DNA of 64,000 nucleotides. Origin: HK1 sp965221725 (GTDB lineage Bacteria > Pseudomonadota > Gammaproteobacteria > HK1). The stretch spans positions 3,348,001-3,412,000 of the forward strand of contig OZ244909.1 of the NCBI GenBank assembly GCA_965221725.1, in the 5' to 3' direction. The notes under the pieces were generated by a model. That model was given only the letters and a program-made list of their open reading frames with translations. It was not told where the DNA came from and ran no database searches. Positions 17,813 to 25,848 of the stretch are shown in pieces (the stretch's first letter is position 1; each line of letters begins with the position of its first letter). The position numbers were made by a program, and so were the translations under genes.

Positions 17813-19351
17813 ATGGCGCGCCTGTTCCTGTCCGCCGCCCACAAGTCGTCCGGCAAGACCACCGTCACGGTCGGGATCGCGGCGGCGCTGCGGGCCCGCG
17901 GCCTGGTGGTGCAGCCGTTCAAGAAGGGGCCGGACTACATCGACCCGATGTGGCTCACCGCGGCGGCGGGGCGGAACGGCCGGAACCTCGACTTCCACAC
18001 CATGACGCGAGAGGAGATCCGGGCGGAGTTCGCGCACCACGGCGCGGGGGCGGACCTTGCGATCGTCGAGGGGAACAAGGGGCTGCACGATGGGGTGGCG
18101 GTGGACGGCGCGGACAGCAACGCCGCGCTCGCGAAGCTGCTGGATGCGCCGGTGGTGCTGGTGGTGGACACCCGCGGCATCACCCGCGGGATCGCGCCGC
18201 TGCTGCGGGGCTACCGCGATTTCGACCGCGCGGTGCGCATCGTCGGCGTCATCCTGAATCAGGTCGCCGGAGCGCGTCACGAGGGCAAGCTCGTGCAGGC
18301 GGTGCGCACCTACACGGACGTGCCGGTGCTCGGAGCGCTCGGCCGGTCATCCGACCTCGGGCTCGACGCCGAGCATGTCGGCCTCGTCCCCCCGGCCGAG
18401 GTCGCGAAGGCCGAAGTCCGCGTGGCGCGGATCGCGCGCCGCATCAAGCAAGGCGTCGACCTCGACCGCGTGCAGGCACTTGCGTCGCAGGTCGAGCCGC
18501 TCGTGGCGGCTGCGTCCCAACCCGAGACGCGCGATGGTGGCTTGACCAGCAAGGGTCTGCGGGTCGGGTCGTCCGCAGTTGCCGCATCCCGACCCGAGAC
18601 GTGGGACGGTAGCAGGACCAATGATGCGCCGCGGGTCGAGCCACCCGCAGTCGCCGCCCCGGCTACGGCCCGACGGGGCGCGGTGCCCCCCTCGCCCGAC
18701 GTGCGCATTGCCATCGCGCGTGACGCCGCGTTCTGCTTCTACTACCCGGGCGATCTGGAGGCGCTGGAGGCGGCCGGTGCGCGGATCTTGCCGTTCGACA
18801 CCCTCCGGGATCCGGCGCCGCCGGAAGCCGACGGCATCTTCATCGGCGGCGGATTTCCCGAGCGCGCGATGGACGCGCTGGAGGCGAATGCGCCGATGCG
18901 CACGGCCCTCGCGGAGCGAATCGCGGCCGGGTTGCCGGTGTATGCGGAGTGTGGCGGGCTGATGTACCTGGCGCGCCGCATCCGCTGGAACGGGCGAGCG
19001 CGCGAGATGGTGGGCGCGATTCCCGCCGATGTCGTGATGCACCCCCGGCCCTGCGGCCGGGGCTACGTGGTGCTGGAGCCGACCGGGGACGCCCCGTGGG
19101 CGCCGGCGGCGAACGGTGTGGTCCACGCGCACGAGTTCCACCATTCCACCCTGGAGAACATGACCGGCGCCGACTGGCGCTTCGCCTGGCGCGTCCGGCG
19201 CGGCCACGGCATCGACGGCGAACACGACGGCATCGTCATCGGCCGCCTGCTCGCAAGCTACAGCCATCTGCGCGACGTGGCCGGCTGCCGCTGGGCGGAT
19301 CGGTTCGTCTCCTGCGTGCGCAGGCATCGGGGCGGATCGCTCGGAGACTGA
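17813..19351 (+). CDS. cobB: Cobyrinate a,c-diamide synthase-type glutamine amidotransferase (CobB/CbiA; possibly DsrN-type)
   Basis: A 512-residue protein that uses ATP and glutamine to amidate acetate side chains of a corrinoid, or of siroheme in DsrN-type members. The N-terminal dethiobiotin-synthetase-like ATPase has P-loop AAHKSSGKTT (residues 7-16), KKGPDYIDP and VEGNKGLHDG. The C-terminal class I glutaminase has nucleophile Cys380 in YAECGGLMYL and the histidine segment VVHAHEFHHST. The ATG at 17813 follows GAGGG. Residues about 230-285, between the two domains, contain a repeated ASQPETRDGG/ASRPETWDGS segment, making the protein longer than the usual 430-470. No other cobalamin genes are near. 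cysG and a DsrR-like gene lie within 16 kb, so a siroheme-amidating role is a real alternative. Confidence 0.85.
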   Translation: MARLFLSAAHKSSGKTTVTVGIAAALRARGLVVQPFKKGPDYIDPMWLTAAAGRNGRNLDFHTMTREEIRAEFAHHGAGADLAIVEGNKGLHDGVAVDGADSNAALAKLLDAPVVLVVDTRGITRGIAPLLRGYRDFDRAVRIVGVILNQVAGARHEGKLVQAVRTYTDVPVLGALGRSSDLGLDAEHVGLVPPAEVAKAEVRVARIARRIKQGVDLDRVQALASQVEPLVAAASQPETRDGGLTSKGLRVGSSAVAASRPETWDGSRTNDAPRVEPPAVAAPATARRGAVPPSPDVRIAIARDAAFCFYYPGDLEALEAAGARILPFDTLRDPAPPEADGIFIGGGFPERAMDALEANAPMRTALAERIAAGLPVYAECGGLMYLARRIRWNGRAREMVGAIPADVVMHPRPCGRGYVVLEPTGDAPWAPAANGVVHAHEFHHSTLENMTGADWRFAWRVRRGHGIDGEHDGIVIGRLLASYSHLRDVAGCRWADRFVSCVRRHRGGSLGD

Positions 19352-19364
19352 AGACGCGCTTCCG

Positions 19365-19610
19365 ATGATATGTGCCATACGGGCCGAAGTAGCTCGCTGG
19401 ACGAGCTTGGTGCGCGACCGCACCTTCGTCCGCCGGGAGGCTGTGTTGTCGAGCCGGATCGAGGGCACCCGGACGACACTCGCCGAACTTCTTGCCGCCG
19501 AAGCCGGTGCCAAGGGTGCGGCGGACAGCGCCGATCTCCGTGAAGTCGCGAACTACGTTACCGCGCTCGAATACGGGCTCGACCGTCTGCGCACGCTGCC
19601 GCGCTTGCTT
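19365..19610 (+). pseudogene. N-terminal fragment of a Fic/DOC family gene
   Basis: The translation FVRREAVLSSRIEGTRTTLA, with DLREVANYVTALEYGLDRLR further on, matches the conserved N-terminal domain of Fic adenylyltransferases, including the inhibitory-helix-like SSRIEGT. The catalytic HPFxxGN motif and the rest of the protein are absent, because the frame runs straight into the end of the minus-strand ATPase gene at 19646. The extreme 5' end is also missing relative to the family. It is a decayed remnant at the edge of an accessory island. Confidence 0.65.
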
Positions 19611-19645
19611 GCGAGCTGTGGCTACCTCCGCGACACCCGCCGCTC

Positions 19646-21235
19646 CTACATTCCCCAGATCGTGACCGTGGCGCCGGCCCCGGTGTCCTCGCGCCGGAAC
19701 ACCTTGTCCCGCCACGGTTTCGACGATCGGTCGAATACGATCAGGTGGCCCTCCTCGGCCGCGCAGCGGTCCATGTACGCGCGGGTTTGCCCCAGCCCTG
19801 CGGCGACGGTGCCGTTCAGACTGCCGTGACGGATCTTGCATTCGATGACGATGCGCTGGGGGGCCGTCCCGGATCCGGTGCAGGTCGCAGGCCAGACGAT
19901 CAGCAGGTCGGTGCGCATGCGCCCCAGTCCGTATTCCCGTTCGATACGTCCACCGCTGTTGACCACCCGTTGCAGGAACGCCTGCAACAGCAACTGTGGC
20001 CCCGCCTCCCGGTACTGATAGCGTTCGAGCCAGTGCTCCGAATGTTCCCGGAAGAAGGTCTGGAACGCGGCCAGCAGCTTGTCGGCCCGCAGGCGGCCGC
20101 TTTGCGGGTCCACGTACCAGGCGGTTTCCTGGTTGAGGAAGTCCTGATCGCCGTAGACCAGTTGTCGGGGGACGACCTCCCGGTAGATGGGGTTGGCGAT
20201 GCGAATCGGGCCATCCCTGGCGATGAGGCCCAGATCGCGGGCGTAGTCCACATCGTCGTCCGGTATGCCGCCGGCGGGTGTTTCGCCGCTCAGCAGCGGC
20301 TCCACGACGCGCCGCACCCGTTCCTCGCGCAGCTTGTCCGCGAGCTGATCCAGGTGCGTATCGCGACGAAGAACGAGCTGCTCGCCGGCATCGCGCACGG
20401 CGTCGAGCGTCACCGGCCGGCTCCGATCCGGATCTTCGCCCCTGAAGCACGCCTGATAGGCGAGCGCATTCACCAGCCACGGCTGGCCCCGGGTTAGCGT
20501 CCGGATCGCCTCGCCGGCATCCGGCTCGAACGCCTGTCCCGTCTCCCGGGTGTGCTGGGCAAGCAGCGCTTCCATTTCCGGCGGCGAGAAGTCCCCCAGC
20601 CGCAGGGACTCGGACTTGATGTTGAAGGCACTGCCGCCGGTGACGATGGACTTTCCGGCGGAGGAATGGATGCGGTAGTCGCGCACGTCCCGGACACCGC
20701 ACAGGACGATGCTCTGCGGAAAGCCGGAGGGACGCTGGTCGTACCCGGCGCGCAACTGTCTCAGCACGGACAGGAGCGTGTCGCCGATCAGCGCGTCGAT
20801 CTCGTCGATCAGCAGCACGAGCGGTCTCTTGTCCGCTTCCGCCCATCGGCCCAGGACTTCCTCAAGGGCGTTGTATGGCCCCGCCCGCGCCAGCGCCTCC
20901 GGCCAGATGTTGGCCACGAAGTCGTCGTTCAGGGTGGATCGGGCCCGCCGCGCGGTGTGGTTGAGGATCGACCGCGTCGCGGCCTCGACATCCTCGCGCG
21001 CCGCCTGGCCGATCTCCACGTTGACGTAGACGCAACGGTAGCTACCGCTTCGGTTCAGCTCGTCCCTCAGCGCGAGCAGGGTGGAGGTCTTCCCGGTCTG
21101 ACGGGGTGCGTACAACACGAAATACCGTTCGCGGTCGACGAGCTGCCGTATCCCGCGCAGATCGATGCGCTCCAGGGGCGGTATGCAGTAGTGCCTGGCC
21201 GCGACGACAGGTCCGCTGGTGTTGAAGAACCGCAT
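19646..21235 (-). CDS. AAA ATPase with C-terminal PD-(D/E)XK-like domain
   Basis: A 529-residue protein of the AAA_35/AAA-like family found in accessory regions. Walker A is APRQTGKTS (residues 43-51) and Walker B is PLVLLIDEIDAL (about 138-149). A sensor-like arginine region follows (QSIVLCGVRDVRDY), then a winged-helix-like middle part. The last 90 residues contain RTDLLIVWP and, about 20 residues later, RIVIECKI, a D...ExK arrangement typical of PD-(D/E)XK nuclease folds. The start at 21235 is chosen because the family begins with a short strand MRFFNTSGPV; no clear ribosome site is seen. The biological role is unknown. The island context suggests defence or selfish functions. Confidence 0.8.
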   Translation of the reverse strand: MRFFNTSGPVVAARHYCIPPLERIDLRGIRQLVDRERYFVLYAPRQTGKTSTLLALRDELNRSGSYRCVYVNVEIGQAAREDVEAATRSILNHTARRARSTLNDDFVANIWPEALARAGPYNALEEVLGRWAEADKRPLVLLIDEIDALIGDTLLSVLRQLRAGYDQRPSGFPQSIVLCGVRDVRDYRIHSSAGKSIVTGGSAFNIKSESLRLGDFSPPEMEALLAQHTRETGQAFEPDAGEAIRTLTRGQPWLVNALAYQACFRGEDPDRSRPVTLDAVRDAGEQLVLRRDTHLDQLADKLREERVRRVVEPLLSGETPAGGIPDDDVDYARDLGLIARDGPIRIANPIYREVVPRQLVYGDQDFLNQETAWYVDPQSGRLRADKLLAAFQTFFREHSEHWLERYQYREAGPQLLLQAFLQRVVNSGGRIEREYGLGRMRTDLLIVWPATCTGSGTAPQRIVIECKIRHGSLNGTVAAGLGQTRAYMDRCAAEEGHLIVFDRSSKPWRDKVFRREDTGAGATVTIWGM

Positions 21236-21493
21236 CGCGGCATTGTCGCACCAAATGAACTTGGCCGAACGAGCGGCAGGGGCGATCTGGGGCCGCCACA
21301 CGGAGCCGCCACACCGCTTCGCGCACGACAGCGACATCAGGCCGGACCCTGGAAGCCCGCTCCCGCCCCTGCGTGACGGTCATCGCGTGATCGGGACTGT
21401 CCGCACGGGCGGTGCCGTCGCCTTCGGTGTGGGTCATCGCCACCCAGCCGTGGCAGGTGGCCATGGCGGGCAACTGTCGCTGCGGCAGGCAGC

Positions 21494-21522
21494 TTGACCG
21501 CCTCTGTGGTGCAACAGAAGAT
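21494..21522 (+). promoter_or_regulatory. Candidate promoter for the RecF/OLD-like ATPase gene
   Basis: TTGACC at 21494-21499 is followed after exactly 17 bases by GAAGAT at 21517-21522, which matches the -10 consensus at only three positions. It lies 37 bases upstream of the ATG at 21559, in the 323-base divergent gap between two ATPase genes. This is a weak prediction; nothing else of note was seen in the gap. Confidence 0.25.
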
Positions 21523-21558
21523 GGCCGAGGTAACGGACGCTGCGGCGCGAGTGAATCC

Positions 21559-23058
21559 ATGCTGACCCGACTGCAAGTTTCCGGGTTCAAGAACCTGGTG
21601 AACGCGGATCTGCGTTTCGGTCCGTTTACCTGCATGGTCGGTCCGAACGGGGCCGGAAAGTCCAATCTGTTCGATGCGATTCGGTTTCTTCATGCATTGT
21701 CCGGGCATACGCTGATGGAAGCGGCGGCTTCAGTGCGTGATCAGGACAGCCGTACTACGGACGTTCGCAATCTCTTTCATCATGCAGGTGGCCGATATTC
21801 CGATCGGATGTCCTTCACTGCGGAGATGATCGTTCCGACGAAGGCCGTCGATGATCTCGGACAGGAGGCTGAAGCCAGCATCACGTTCCTGCGCTATTCG
21901 CTGGAGCTTGCGTACAGAGATCCAGGTGATATCCGGACACCGGGATCGCTGGAAATCACGAAGGAGGAGCTGACCCACATCCCGCAAGGTGCCGCTGCGA
22001 AGCAGCTTCTGTTTGATCATCGAGCGAAGGACTGGCGACGATCGGTGGTGCGTGGCCAACGCCGCGTGCCCTACTTCATTTCGACCGAGGAGGAAGGTGG
22101 GCAACGGATTATCAAGCTGCATCAGGACGGAGGGAGCAGTGGACGTCCGTTGAGCCGATCAGCAACCAATCTACCGCGCACGGTGCTGTCGGTGGCCACT
22201 GCGGCGGAAAGCCCCACCGTCGTGGTCGCCCGCCGGGAAATGGAAGCGTGGCGGATGCTGCAACTGGAACCGTCAGCACTCAGGAGGCCCGACGAGTTCT
22301 CCTCGCCTGCACGCCTGGCTGCGGATGGTAGCCACCTCGCCGCGACCGTGTATCGGATGGTCCGCGATTCGGGGCCGAGTGGCCGTGATGCACTCGCAGC
22401 GGAGAATGCGTCGCGGACTTGCAGCCAGATCGCCATGCGGTTGAGCCAGCTCATCGACGATGTGCGCAATATCAGGATCGACCGTGACGAGAAACGGGAA
22501 CTGCTGACGCTGTACGCGGAAGATGGGGAAGGGACCCATCACCCGGCGCGCGCGCTGTCGGACGGCACCTTGCGGTTCCTGGCTCTGGTGGTGTTGGAGA
22601 CGGATCCGGAAACGGATGGCTTGATGTGCCTTGAGGAACCGGAAAACGGTATTCACCCGGCGCGCATACCGGCCATCCTGCAACTGCTGCGTGATATCGC
22701 GGTCGACACGTCCCAACTGGTCGGACCGGAAAATCCGCTGCGTCAGGTGATCGTCAACACCCATTCGCCGGCGGTTTTTCAGGAAGTTCCGGACGACAGC
22801 GTCATCTTCGTCAAGACACGGGAAGCGATGGATGAACACGGGCGTCTGTTCAGGAAAGCCTGCTTCCAATGTCTGTCGGGTACGTGGAGAGCCAGGGGTG
22901 ATGGGAATCCGGATGTTGTGGCTCGCGGTGATCTGCTCGCCTACCTGAATCCGGTGGTGCGCAATAGACCCCCAGAGGTGAAGGTGAAGGAACGGCGGGT
23001 CGTCGATCGTGAAGACCTGCAGCGTTTGTTGCCTTTTCCGCCTTCTTCTTCTTCTTAG
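21559..23058 (+). CDS. RecF/OLD-like AAA ATPase (AAA_21 type)
   Basis: A 499-residue ABC-class ATPase of the kind that forms the first gene of ATPase-effector defence pairs. It opens with LTRLQVSGFKNLVNADLRF, the strand pattern of RecF/SMC-like heads, followed by Walker A GPNGAGKS (residues 28-35). The signature-like helix LSDGTLRFLAL lies near residue 333, and Walker B LMCLEEPENGIHP near 355, with a later D-loop/His switch VNTHSPAVF. The C-terminal 60 residues end in a run of serines from a TTC/TTCTTC microsatellite. The next gene, 12 bases downstream, encodes a small protein of the type often paired with such ATPases. An anti-phage role is inference from gene layout. Confidence 0.8.
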   Translation: MLTRLQVSGFKNLVNADLRFGPFTCMVGPNGAGKSNLFDAIRFLHALSGHTLMEAAASVRDQDSRTTDVRNLFHHAGGRYSDRMSFTAEMIVPTKAVDDLGQEAEASITFLRYSLELAYRDPGDIRTPGSLEITKEELTHIPQGAAAKQLLFDHRAKDWRRSVVRGQRRVPYFISTEEEGGQRIIKLHQDGGSSGRPLSRSATNLPRTVLSVATAAESPTVVVARREMEAWRMLQLEPSALRRPDEFSSPARLAADGSHLAATVYRMVRDSGPSGRDALAAENASRTCSQIAMRLSQLIDDVRNIRIDRDEKRELLTLYAEDGEGTHHPARALSDGTLRFLALVVLETDPETDGLMCLEEPENGIHPARIPAILQLLRDIAVDTSQLVGPENPLRQVIVNTHSPAVFQEVPDDSVIFVKTREAMDEHGRLFRKACFQCLSGTWRARGDGNPDVVARGDLLAYLNPVVRNRPPEVKVKERRVVDREDLQRLLPFPPSSSS

Positions 23059-23070
23059 ACCGGTGTCGGA

Positions 23071-23301
23071 ATGCGGGAGCTCCGCTTCACGCTTGTGGCC
23101 GACGGTTCGTCCGACAGGGCGCTCCTCCCGATTTTCATCTGGCTGCTGCGAGAGCACTTCGGAAGGATTCCCATTCAACCGGAGTTCGCGGATTTGCGGC
23201 GTCTCCCGAATCCTCCCCGAGAGCTATTCGAGCGCATCGCCAAGAGTGTTGAACTGTATCCTTGCGACCTGCTTTTCGTGCACCGCGATGCCGAGCGGTA
23301 G
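23071..23301 (+). pseudogene. Truncated partner of the RecF/OLD-like ATPase (in-frame TAG)
   Basis: The 76-residue translation RELRFTLVADGSSDRALLPI ... PCDLLFVHRDAER has the look of the N-terminal half of a larger TOPRIM-like or DUF4276-like partner protein (an acidic ADGSSD turn and an FVHRDAE strand). It stops at TAG 23299-23301, but the same frame continues with PIENRVMEIREALERLNQ before becoming un-protein-like near 23350. This points to a nonsense change (CAG to TAG would restore reading) plus loss of the C-terminal part. It starts 12 bases after the ATPase stop, so the two were an operon. If the stop is real, the system is probably inactive. Confidence 0.55.
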
Positions 23302-23474
23302 CCCATTGAAAATCGCGTGATGGAGATTCGCGAGGCGCTGGAGCGATTGAATCAGGGGAGTGCCCTTTCCCGTGGTGTGGCACGCCGGGCATCCGGCAAG
23401 GTTATTCTTGGCGTTATCCGTGTTGGGCGTCGCCATGGGCGTCGCTCGCGCCGTGACTGCATGGAGGGCTCGGG

Positions 23475-24509
23475 ATGGCAAGGGGACACCACGGCATCGA
23501 GTTCGAGGTGGTGGAAGGTTGGGAGCGTCTTCCGGAGGGCTGGTCGTTCACCGAGGTGGCGGGGGTTGCGGTCGATTCGCGTGATCGGGTGTACGTCTTC
23601 TGCCGCGGCGAGCACCCGCTCATCGTGTTCGACAAGGACGGCAAGTTCCTCGACGCCTGGGGGGAGGGGATGTTTCCCCGGCCGCACGGGATCTTCATCG
23701 ATCACGAGGATCGGGTGCATCTCGTTGACTGCGGGGACCACACCATCCGCACCTTCACCACCGGCGGGATGCTGCTCCGCACCGTGGGAGAGCCGGGCCG
23801 GTGCTCGGACACCGGGTTCGTGCCGGAGGTCTCGCCGGTGCGGTACGGGGGCGAACCATTCAACCAGGTGACGAATGTCGCCGTGTTGCGCGACGGGAGC
23901 ATGTACGTCGCCGACGGCTACGGAAACGCCCGTGTGCACCGGTTCGATGCGAATGGGACGCTGGAATTCTCGTGGGGCGAGCCGGGGAGCGCCCCGGGGC
24001 AGTTCAACCTCCCGCACGGCATCGCGGTGGACTCCGCCGGCACCGTCTACGTGGCCGACCGCGAGAATTCCCGCATCCAGCTCTTCTCGCCCGAAGGCGA
24101 GTACCGCACGAGCTGGGACTTCGTGAACCGTCCCGACGACATCTTCATCGACGACCAGGACAACGTGCACGTGGCGGAGCTCGGCTTCCGCAGCGGGGTG
24201 AGGGCGGTGCCGCACTTTCGCCTGATGACCGAGCCCCCGCACGGGCACGATCCGATCGCGCGGGTCGGGATCTACGACCCCGATGGCGCCGTGCAGAGCC
24301 GGATCGGCGGGGAGGAGGAGGTGCTGCCCGGCAACTTCATCGCCCCGCACGGGCTCTGGATCGACTCGCGGGGGGATCTCTATGTCGGCGAGGTCACCGT
24401 CGCGTCCGGCGCGGCGGCCCGGCTCGCGCCGTTCACCGCGCAGTGCTTCCAGAAGTTCAGGCGCTCGGGGCAGGCGGTTCGTCCAGGGCGCACCGGTGGT
24501 CGAAGATGA
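23475..24509 (+). CDS. NHL-repeat beta-propeller protein
   Basis: A 344-residue protein made of NHL repeats, for example HGIFIDHEDRVHLVDCGDHT, LPHGIAVDSAGTVYVADREN and APHGLWIDSRGDLYVGEVT, each about 45-50 residues. It therefore folds as a six-bladed propeller, related to peptidyl-alpha-hydroxyglycine alpha-amidating lyase-like proteins. The ATG at 23475 follows GGAGGG with 6 bases spacing. No signal peptide is visible. The last 15 residues (after CFQKFRR) overlap the 3' end of the convergent nucleotidyltransferase gene by 53 bases, suggesting the original terminus was replaced by sequence at the junction. The substrate or role is not recognisable. Confidence 0.8.
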   Translation: MARGHHGIEFEVVEGWERLPEGWSFTEVAGVAVDSRDRVYVFCRGEHPLIVFDKDGKFLDAWGEGMFPRPHGIFIDHEDRVHLVDCGDHTIRTFTTGGMLLRTVGEPGRCSDTGFVPEVSPVRYGGEPFNQVTNVAVLRDGSMYVADGYGNARVHRFDANGTLEFSWGEPGSAPGQFNLPHGIAVDSAGTVYVADRENSRIQLFSPEGEYRTSWDFVNRPDDIFIDDQDNVHVAELGFRSGVRAVPHFRLMTEPPHGHDPIARVGIYDPDGAVQSRIGGEEEVLPGNFIAPHGLWIDSRGDLYVGEVTVASGAAARLAPFTAQCFQKFRRSGQAVRPGRTGGRR

Positions 24510-25356
24510 TGGCCGCGGCATGCGCGCACACGTCCCGAACTTCGTTCCAGTCATGCCAGCGGGATTCCAGATTGTTGTACTCGGACAGGCTCGTGCCGTC
24601 GAGGTCGTAGGGCTTCGGGTTCGAAAGCTGGACCAGCATCTGCTGAAGGGCCGACTCGCCGTTGTCTTGCGGATAGAGCCGGTCGAAGCGCTCGAAGGCA
24701 GCCCCCGTGGCCGCATCGCCGCCGCGATCCGCCAGGGCCGCGAAGTCCACGTAGTCCCGCGTGGCGTTTCGGCGAAGCAGGAGAAACCCCTTGATGCGAA
24801 GGATCTCGGCCTCGGTGGGAATCCTGATTTCCTGATTTCCGACGGAGACGGTCATCGTCTCCAGCGGTTCCGCGCGAATGAGCTGCCGGACCCCGGTCTC
24901 GATACCGTCGAGACGGCCGAGAATCGGCCCGGAAATGTCACCGATTCGCGAAGCGAGGGTGCGGAGATGGCTGGTTGCGCAAGGCGAAGGCGAGTCAGGG
25001 CGCGCAGGCGTACCCGTAGGTACGTCGAGCACCCTGGCCGCATTCAACGCGGCGAAAGCAGTCGGATCCGTGCCCGCAGCCGGGAATCGGTGACATTTCC
25101 GGGCCCGAACGGGCCGATTCACTCGCGCGGTCGTCCATCCCGCCACGGACTCCAGTTGTTCCAGGATGTCATCGAAGCGTGGGCGGAGGTCGGTCAGGAT
25201 GTGATCGGCGTCGCGGGAGGCCCGATGACCGGCATGAATTCCCGCCGCCGTTCCACCGACCAGTACGGCGTCCGGCAGAAGACGCTGCAAGCGAGCAGCC
25301 GACGAGAGGACTTGCTCCCAGTCAGGCGGCGCCTTGCTGGCGGCAGGCTTGGACAT
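24457..25356 (-). CDS. AbiEii-like nucleotidyltransferase carrying an in-frame palindromic element insertion
   Basis: A 299-residue protein resembling the nucleotidyltransferase half of AbiE-type/type IV toxin-antitoxin pairs. The N-terminal core has VLVGGTAAGIHAGHRASRDA followed by DHIL (residues 31-54), with the GG turn and an acidic pair typical of the fold; GIETGVRQLIR and KGFLLLRRNATRDYVDFAAL follow. Residues about 84-144 (CHRFPAAGTDP ... RIGDISG) do not belong to the family. They are encoded by a 180-bp repeat with 22-bp terminal inverted repeats, inserted between VNRPV and ILGRLDG. Without it the protein would be about 239 residues. The ATG at 25356 lies 35 bases inside the end of the upstream small gene, implying coupled translation. 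Toxin activity is inferred. Confidence 0.7.
   Translation of the reverse strand: MSKPAASKAPPDWEQVLSSAARLQRLLPDAVLVGGTAAGIHAGHRASRDADHILTDLRPRFDDILEQLESVAGWTTARVNRPVRARKCHRFPAAGTDPTAFAALNAARVLDVPTGTPARPDSPSPCATSHLRTLASRIGDISGPILGRLDGIETGVRQLIRAEPLETMTVSVGNQEIRIPTEAEILRIKGFLLLRRNATRDYVDFAALADRGGDAATGAAFERFDRLYPQDNGESALQQMLVQLSNPKPYDLDGTSLSEYNNLESRWHDWNEVRDVCAHAAAIIFDHRCALDEPPAPSA
24926..25105 (-). mobile_element. 180-bp palindromic element inserted in frame in a coding sequence (copy A)
   Basis: The 22 bases at 24926-24947 are the exact reverse complement of 25084-25105 (core CGGAAATGTCACCGATTC). The length, 180 bases, equals 60 codons, and no stop occurs in the host frame. A related copy lies at 29598-29802. 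It also contains an outer 10-base inverted pair (24921-24930 with 25111-25120). No transposase is encoded, so it is a MITE- or RPE-like element. The target-site duplication could not be determined. Confidence 0.75.
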
Positions 25357-25564
25357 AGTGCATCCAGAAGTGATACCGCTGTGCATACGGGTCAGGAACA
25401 TGGGCGCGACAGACACGCTCGATTCGGTCGAACAGTGGTTGGTCGTCCTGATCGCCCCGAAGAGCCCGGCGCAGATCGGCCCAGTCCACCCATCGTCCGC
25501 GGGAGATCACATCGTCGATAGCCGCGAGCGTATAGCGCTGGTGGTTGAGATGGCGGTGCCGCAT
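25322..25564 (-). CDS. Small partner of the AbiEii-like nucleotidyltransferase (antitoxin-like)
   Basis: An 80-residue protein starting at ATG 25564, preceded by GAGGAAG. It has a helical N-terminus (YTLAAIDDVISRGRWVDWAD) and a C-terminal aromatic segment (DPYAQRYHFWMHYVQACRQQ). The 3' end overlaps the nucleotidyltransferase start by 35 bases. Overlapping two-gene layout with the smaller gene first is common for toxin-antitoxin units, which is the only reason for the antitoxin suggestion. The family itself is not one I can name with certainty. Confidence 0.6.
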   Translation of the reverse strand: MRHRHLNHQRYTLAAIDDVISRGRWVDWADLRRALRGDQDDQPLFDRIERVCRAHVPDPYAQRYHFWMHYVQACRQQGAA

Positions 25565-25848
25565 GTGCTTCCTCGCGAGCCTGCGCCGAGAGGTCGGAAC
25601 GGATCGATGTCGGGGAGTCTATCCCAGTCCTGCGGCTTCGGACCTCGGGTTTGCCCCGGACCGCGTGAAAAGATCCTGCCGGCAGGTCGGGCCGGATTCG
25701 CCTGCGCGATGTCCGTAGACTGTGCGCGGCGGGTATCTCACCAGGGTTGAATGTGTCCAGATGCCTGCGGGTGACCATGGTCTACCCACCGAGCCGAGCT
25801 GTGCCGTGCCGGCCCGAACCGGCTCCGAGCCGAACCGGAGAAGAACCG

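Noticed and set aside
23320..23481. Minus-strand frame containing CPACH, a possible cytochrome c haem site
   Set aside because: Only a single CxxCH in a short frame without signal peptide, ribosome site or haem-ligand methionine region. It lies on the strand opposite a decayed coding remnant.
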